Assembly: GCF_027594825.1 (NCBI RefSeq)
Contig: NZ_CP088930.1
Coordinates: 682,001 to 746,000 of the forward strand
Source: Serratia liquefaciens
GTDB taxonomy: Bacteria > Pseudomonadota > Gammaproteobacteria > Enterobacterales > Enterobacteriaceae
Direction of reading: 5' to 3'
Length of the DNA: 64,000 bases
Position 1 is the stretch's first letter. The number at the start of each line of letters is the position of its first letter. Of this stretch, positions 60,617 to 64,000 are shown one piece after another. The notes under the pieces are model-generated. The model was not told where the DNA came from. It ran no database searches and was given only the letters and a program-made list of their open reading frames with translations. The position numbers and the translations under genes were made by a program.

Positions 60617-60655
60617 TGCCCCATTCGGGTGCAGAAAATGCACCAGATGCGGGCA
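60617..60655. promoter_or_regulatory. Tandem NtrC enhancer sites upstream of astC
   Basis: Site 1, 60617-60633: TGCCCC-ATTCG-GGTGCA, 11 of 12 against TGCACC-N5-GGTGCA. Site 2, 60639-60655: TGCACC-AGATG-CGGGCA, 10 of 12. Their centres are 22 bp apart, i.e. the same face of the helix, about 230-260 bp upstream of the sigma-54 promoter. Confidence 0.75.
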
Positions 60656-60764
60656 AACCCGCGTCATTACAGGCCCTGCGTGATCCTGTCTGGGCCAAAA
60701 TCGGGCGTGAGCCTGGGCAACGGCCGCGTCAGATCTCATATTTGTTAACTTGCCGAACAAAATG

Positions 60765-60793
60765 TTGACAGTCCGCTGACGCAATAATAGGTT
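60765..60793 (+). promoter_or_regulatory. Candidate promoter of the sugar ABC operon
   Basis: A perfect -35 TTGACA (60765-60770) with a poor -10 (TAGGTT, 17-bp spacing). The palindrome at 60801 lies at or just after the expected start of transcription. Confidence 0.45.
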
Positions 60794-60800
60794 AATTTCA

Positions 60801-60818
60801 ATGGAACACGTGTTCCAT
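60801..60818. promoter_or_regulatory. LacI/GalR-type operator ahead of the sugar ABC operon
   Basis: A perfect 18-bp palindrome ATGGAACACGTGTTCCAT with a central CG, the form of LacI-family operators. Placed just downstream of the -35/-10 region, it would repress the transporter. The regulator gene is not in the window. Confidence 0.75.
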
Positions 60819-60864
60819 GATGAAAAAACACACACCACATCGACTGCACAGGATCGGGGTTATC

Positions 60865-62139
60865 ATGGCTCAAGTCTGCTTGCGTAATAATAAAAGTCTC
60901 ACCGGGGTTGCACTGGCCGTGCTGCTGGGCCTACCCCTTTCCGCCAGCGCCAACACCAGCATTACCTTCGCCAACTATTTGCCCAATGATTACATCAACA
61001 AAGTGATTAAAGACTTTGAGGCGGCGCATCCGGACATTCAGGTGCAGTCGATCAAATGCGGCTTCGCCGACTGCCATCAAAAGCTGACCACCGCGTTGGC
61101 CGTTGGCCAGGGCGCCGCCGATATCTTCAGCGTCAGCACCATCAAACTCGGCAGCTTCGCCAACTCCGGCGGCCTGAATAACCTGAGCGCCCCGCCGTTC
61201 AGCATTGATAGCCAGGGTTGGCAGTTCGATCCTTCGATGATCAGCCTGGCAAAGGGTAATGACGGCAATATCTATGGCGTGCCTTACGACACCGGGCCAG
61301 TGATCATGATCTACCGTAATGACATGGTGCAGAAAGCGGGCGTAAAGATTGAGGACATCACCCAAAGCTGGGACAGCTTTATCGCCTTCGGTGAGAAGCT
61401 GAAAAAAGAGCAAGGCGCCTACCTGCTGCCGGCGGCCACCAGCCTGATCAATCCGCTGGTGGTGGGTATGAACAGTGAACCGGGCAAGCCGGTCTACACC
61501 AAAGACGGCAAGCCCAACCTGGACTCACCGCAGATCAAACAGCTGATGACGGTGATCAAAACGCTGTATGACAAAGGGCTGGCAGCCTCCCTCGACGGCT
61601 CCACCAACTCGCAGGAATACATCAAGCTGTACCGGCAGGGAAAACTGTTCGCCGATATCGATGGCCCGTGGGATGAAGGCCGCATCGAGCAGGAACTGGA
61701 TCCGGACGGTGCGAAAGCCGGTCTGTGGCGGGTGACCGGCGTGCCGGGCAATATCAAGGTCAACGCAGGCGGCACCACGCTGGTGATCCCCAAGCAAAGC
61801 AAAAATGCTCAGGCGGCCTGGCAATTCATTCAATATTTTATGCAGCGTGACGTGGTGATTGACGCCGCGAAAACCGCCGGCACCTTGCCTGCTCGCCTCG
61901 ACGTGTACAACGCGCCCTACTTCGACACGCCCAGCAGCATTCTCGGCGGCCAGCACTCAATGCGTTACTACGCCAGCCTGGTTCCGGACCTGAAACCCGT
62001 GGCTTCCTCGCCGGAAGACAATATTGCCAACGAAATTCTCAACGAAGCGGCGAAGAAGATCCTGGTGCAGCATCAGGACATCGACAGCACGCTGCGCGAT
62101 GCCAATAAGCTGCTGGAGCGGCGGATGCGCGCCCTGTAA
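60865..62139 (+). CDS. Carbohydrate ABC transporter substrate-binding protein
   Basis: A 424-residue family 1 solute-binding protein. The signal peptide is about residues 1-29 (MAQVCLRNNKSLTGVAL through SASA). The mature part has VIKDFEAAHPDIQVQ, VGQGAADIFSV, YGVPYDTGPVIMIYRND, DGPWDEGRIE and AGGTTLVIPKQSKNAQAAWQ, all typical of sugar-binding proteins. An alternative ATG at 60817 overlaps the operator palindrome and would add a non-signal-like basic extension. A stem-loop with a T-run follows and may lower expression of the permeases relative to this gene. Sugar unknown. Confidence 0.82.
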   Translation: MAQVCLRNNKSLTGVALAVLLGLPLSASANTSITFANYLPNDYINKVIKDFEAAHPDIQVQSIKCGFADCHQKLTTALAVGQGAADIFSVSTIKLGSFANSGGLNNLSAPPFSIDSQGWQFDPSMISLAKGNDGNIYGVPYDTGPVIMIYRNDMVQKAGVKIEDITQSWDSFIAFGEKLKKEQGAYLLPAATSLINPLVVGMNSEPGKPVYTKDGKPNLDSPQIKQLMTVIKTLYDKGLAASLDGSTNSQEYIKLYRQGKLFADIDGPWDEGRIEQELDPDGAKAGLWRVTGVPGNIKVNAGGTTLVIPKQSKNAQAAWQFIQYFMQRDVVIDAAKTAGTLPARLDVYNAPYFDTPSSILGGQHSMRYYASLVPDLKPVASSPEDNIANEILNEAAKKILVQHQDIDSTLRDANKLLERRMRAL

Positions 62140-62151
62140 TCGTCAGCCCGT

Positions 62152-62177
62152 GGCGGCTTAGCGGCCGCCTTTTTTTT
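62152..62177 (+). terminator. Attenuating terminator between binding protein and permeases
   Basis: GGCGGC / GCCGCC stem with TTAGCG loop and eight T residues. Being inside the operon, partial read-through would give more binding protein than permease. Confidence 0.85.
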
Positions 62178-62202
62178 CGTTTTCCGTCGGTTCGGGGAGT
62201 CT

Positions 62203-63144
62203 ATGCGTAAGCGATTTTTCAAAGGGCTGCTGCACGATCACCGCACCGCCTACCTGCTGCTGCTGCCGTTCATGCTGCTGTTTGCGGTGTTCAACGCCTT
62301 CCCGATTTTTTTCTCGGCGTTTCTCTCATTCCAATCCTGGAACCCGGTAAAAGGCCTGAGTTCGATGAAGTTTGTCGGGCTGGATAACTTTTACTATGCC
62401 TTCACCGATGACGCCTTCTGGGTGTCGCTGGTCAACACCATTAAAATCACGTTGGTGTCCGGCCTGTGCCAGCATCTGTTCGCCATCACCCTGGCTTATT
62501 CACTGCTGCACATCATCGTGCGCGGCAGACGTTTTTTGAAGGCGGCGATCTTCCTGCCCTACATTACCTCTTCCGTCGCCGTCAGCCTGATCGTGTTCAA
62601 CCTGTTCTCGCCGGTCGGTATGGTCAACGAGCTGTTAAGTGGATTGGCCGCAAAGCTGCACCTGAGCGCGCTGGCCACCGTGTTGCCGATCAACTTCTTC
62701 GACAGCGACTGGATCCGCTTCACCATCGCCAATCAGGTGACCTGGAAGTTCACCGGTATCAACACGGTGATTTACATGACCGGTCTGGCCTCTATTTCGC
62801 CGGACCTGTACGAAGCGATCGAGCTGGACGGTGCGGGCCGCTGGCAAAAATTCCGCTATATCGCGCTGCCGCTGTTGGCCCCCTTTATTTTCTTCGCCAC
62901 GCTGATGACGCTGATCGGCAACATGCAGCTGTTCAATGAACCCATGATCCTGACGCAGGGCACCGGTGGCGTGGACAACAGCGGCCTGACGGTATCGATG
63001 TACGTATACAAGACCGGTTGGTCCTATCTGGATATGGGCACCGCTTCGGCCATCTCCTGGATCCTGTTCCTGCTGATTGCGCTGGTCAGTGCGCTGGTAT
63101 TTTGGGGTTTCGGCAACCGTGGAGGACTGAAGAATGATCGCTGA
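62203..63144 (+). CDS. Carbohydrate ABC transporter permease (MalF/UgpA type)
   Basis: A 313-residue inner membrane permease with six predicted helices. The first is at about residues 16-40 (AYLLLLPFMLLFAVFNAFPI). The EAA loop that contacts the ATPase reads YEAIELDGAGRWQKFRYIALPLLAP. The TGLASISPDLYEAI context is typical of CUT1 sugar transporters. GGGGAG ribosome-binding site; the end overlaps the next gene by 11 bp. Confidence 0.92.
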   Translation: MRKRFFKGLLHDHRTAYLLLLPFMLLFAVFNAFPIFFSAFLSFQSWNPVKGLSSMKFVGLDNFYYAFTDDAFWVSLVNTIKITLVSGLCQHLFAITLAYSLLHIIVRGRRFLKAAIFLPYITSSVAVSLIVFNLFSPVGMVNELLSGLAAKLHLSALATVLPINFFDSDWIRFTIANQVTWKFTGINTVIYMTGLASISPDLYEAIELDGAGRWQKFRYIALPLLAPFIFFATLMTLIGNMQLFNEPMILTQGTGGVDNSGLTVSMYVYKTGWSYLDMGTASAISWILFLLIALVSALVFWGFGNRGGLKNDR

Positions 63145-63967
63145 GGGTCGCCGTTTCGACACCGGCAAACTGGTGATTTACCTGCTGGTATCGCTGTTCG
63201 CCTCGCTGTCGCTGTTCCCGTTCTATTGGTCGGCGTTGCTGGCGACACAGGACACCCGCAGCATCATGGGCATGTCGCTGCGCTTCGGCAGCCACCTGCT
63301 GGACAACTACCGGGGGCTGGAGCAACAGGTGCCTTTCACCCGCTCGCTGCTCAACACCCTCTATGTCACCGCCATGGCCACCTTGACCAGCGTGCTGGTT
63401 TCCGCCGCGGCGGGCTACGCCTTCAGCGTCTATCAGTTCAAGGGCAAAAAGGTGTTATTCACGACCCTCATGTTGACCATGATGGTGCCCAGCGTGGTCA
63501 ATCTGGTGCCCTACTTCTTCGTGATTAAAAGCGTTGGCCTGCTCGATCAGTTTGCCGCCGTCTGGCTGCCCGCCGGGGTGAACATCTTCGGGATTTTCCT
63601 GGTGCGGCAATACGTCAGTTCCTCACTGCCCAGCGAAATACTCGACAGTGCGCGCATGGACGGCCTGAATGAACTGCAGATATTTTTGCGTATCGGCCTG
63701 CCGCTGATGCGCCCGGCGCTGCTGACGGTGGCGATCGTGGTGGTGGTCGATACCTGGAACAACTTTATGTTGCCGCTGGTGGCATTGCAGTCGCCGGACA
63801 AGCAAATTCTCCAACTGGTGCTGCGCAGCCTGAGCGGCGCTACCGCCACGCCGTGGAACCTGGTGATGACCGGCAGTTTCCTGGCGATCGTCCCACTGCT
63901 GATCGCCTTTATCTTCTCGTCCAAACAAATGATGGAAAGCCTCACCCGTGGGGCGGTCAAAGGGTAA
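63134..63967 (+). CDS. Carbohydrate ABC transporter permease (MalG/UgpE type)
   Basis: A 277-residue permease with six predicted helices. The EAA loop is EILDSARMDGLNELQIFLRIGLPLMRPAL, and the C-terminus has SFLAIVPLLIAFIFSSKQMMESLTRGAVKG, as in many MalG-like subunits. Overlap with the first permease points to coupled synthesis and a heterodimeric channel. The ATPase (MsiK/MalK type) is not visible in the window. Confidence 0.92.
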   Translation: MIAEGRRFDTGKLVIYLLVSLFASLSLFPFYWSALLATQDTRSIMGMSLRFGSHLLDNYRGLEQQVPFTRSLLNTLYVTAMATLTSVLVSAAAGYAFSVYQFKGKKVLFTTLMLTMMVPSVVNLVPYFFVIKSVGLLDQFAAVWLPAGVNIFGIFLVRQYVSSSLPSEILDSARMDGLNELQIFLRIGLPLMRPALLTVAIVVVVDTWNNFMLPLVALQSPDKQILQLVLRSLSGATATPWNLVMTGSFLAIVPLLIAFIFSSKQMMESLTRGAVKG

Positions 63968-63971
63968 ACTT

Positions 63972-64000
63972 ATGCAATTCATTGATATTTTTATTGAAAA
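63972..64000 (+). CDS. Start of a further operon gene (cut by the window)
   Basis: An ATG 5 bp after the second permease stop begins the frame MQFIDIFIE and continues to the window end. Only nine codons are visible, so no product can be named. Position suggests a sugar-processing enzyme or another transporter part. The ribosome-binding site is weak (GGGTAAACTT). Confidence 0.45.

Overview
The window looks like a chromosomal segment of a Serratia species (Enterobacterales, Yersiniaceae). Most genes are close relatives of Escherichia coli K-12 genes in a conserved order. The gene set (FosA-type thiol transferase, pirin, a second UbiB-like kinase, a complete astCADBE operon) and the REP-like palindromes fit Serratia. 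This assignment comes from recognising protein families and gene order by eye. No database search was made. There are no rRNA or tRNA genes, no CRISPR array and no intact insertion sequence.

Layout. (1) 1-8.7 kb: aspS (cut by the window edge), an FmdB zinc ribbon, yecD-yecE-yecN, and cmoA-cmoB for tRNA wobble uridine modification. These are followed by a minus-strand unit of two tiny lipoprotein genes plus a larger lipoprotein, then cutC, a MalY/PatB-type C-S lyase and yecM. (2) 9-20.3 kb: argS, then the murJ-mviM-yceH-rimJ unit, mdtH, a small unknown gene, grxB, an ABC1/UbiB-family kinase and yceB. (3) 20.3-25.7 kb: yebF-like, yqfB, SOS-controlled yebG, dbpA, PurR-controlled purT, yoaH and a WaaH-like LPS glycosyltransferase. 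(4) 26-40.6 kb: pabB-nudL, sdaA, pdeD, yoaE, manXYZ-yobD, mntP with its manganese riboswitch, rlmA, a laccase-domain protein and yobF-cspC. (5) 40.6-53.2 kb: an accessory-looking stretch of small genes. It holds a metallo-beta-lactamase-fold hydrolase, a PheP-like permease, two phage-type orphan genes, fosA, yebO-mgrB, yobH, yccJ, an AraC-type regulator, pirin, several very small membrane proteins, kbp, yebW, a YmgB-like protein and a general porin. (6) 53.8-64 kb: astE, astB, astD, astA and astC for arginine catabolism on the minus strand, then a plus-strand carbohydrate ABC transporter that runs off the window.

Regulation is unusually readable. There is a LexA box at yebG, a PurR box on the purT promoter, and a Fur-like site with a yybP-ykoY riboswitch ahead of mntP. 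A PhoP-like repeat precedes mgrB, and a Mlc/NagC-like dyad precedes manX. A sigma-54 promoter with tandem ARG boxes and tandem NtrC sites precedes astC. A perfect 18-bp LacI-type palindrome precedes the sugar transporter.

Two observations stand out as possibly undescribed. First, the sdaA and manZ 3' regions each carry a structured element trapped between two copies of the local terminator. The two elements share a GCGTGG-capped hairpin whose stem differs in sequence but keeps its pairing, and they share a GTCAGCAGTCT right end. Second, two tandem, translationally coupled genes would each give a mature lipo-heptapeptide of the form C-x-x-x-Y-Y-R, directly ahead of an uncharacterised lipoprotein.
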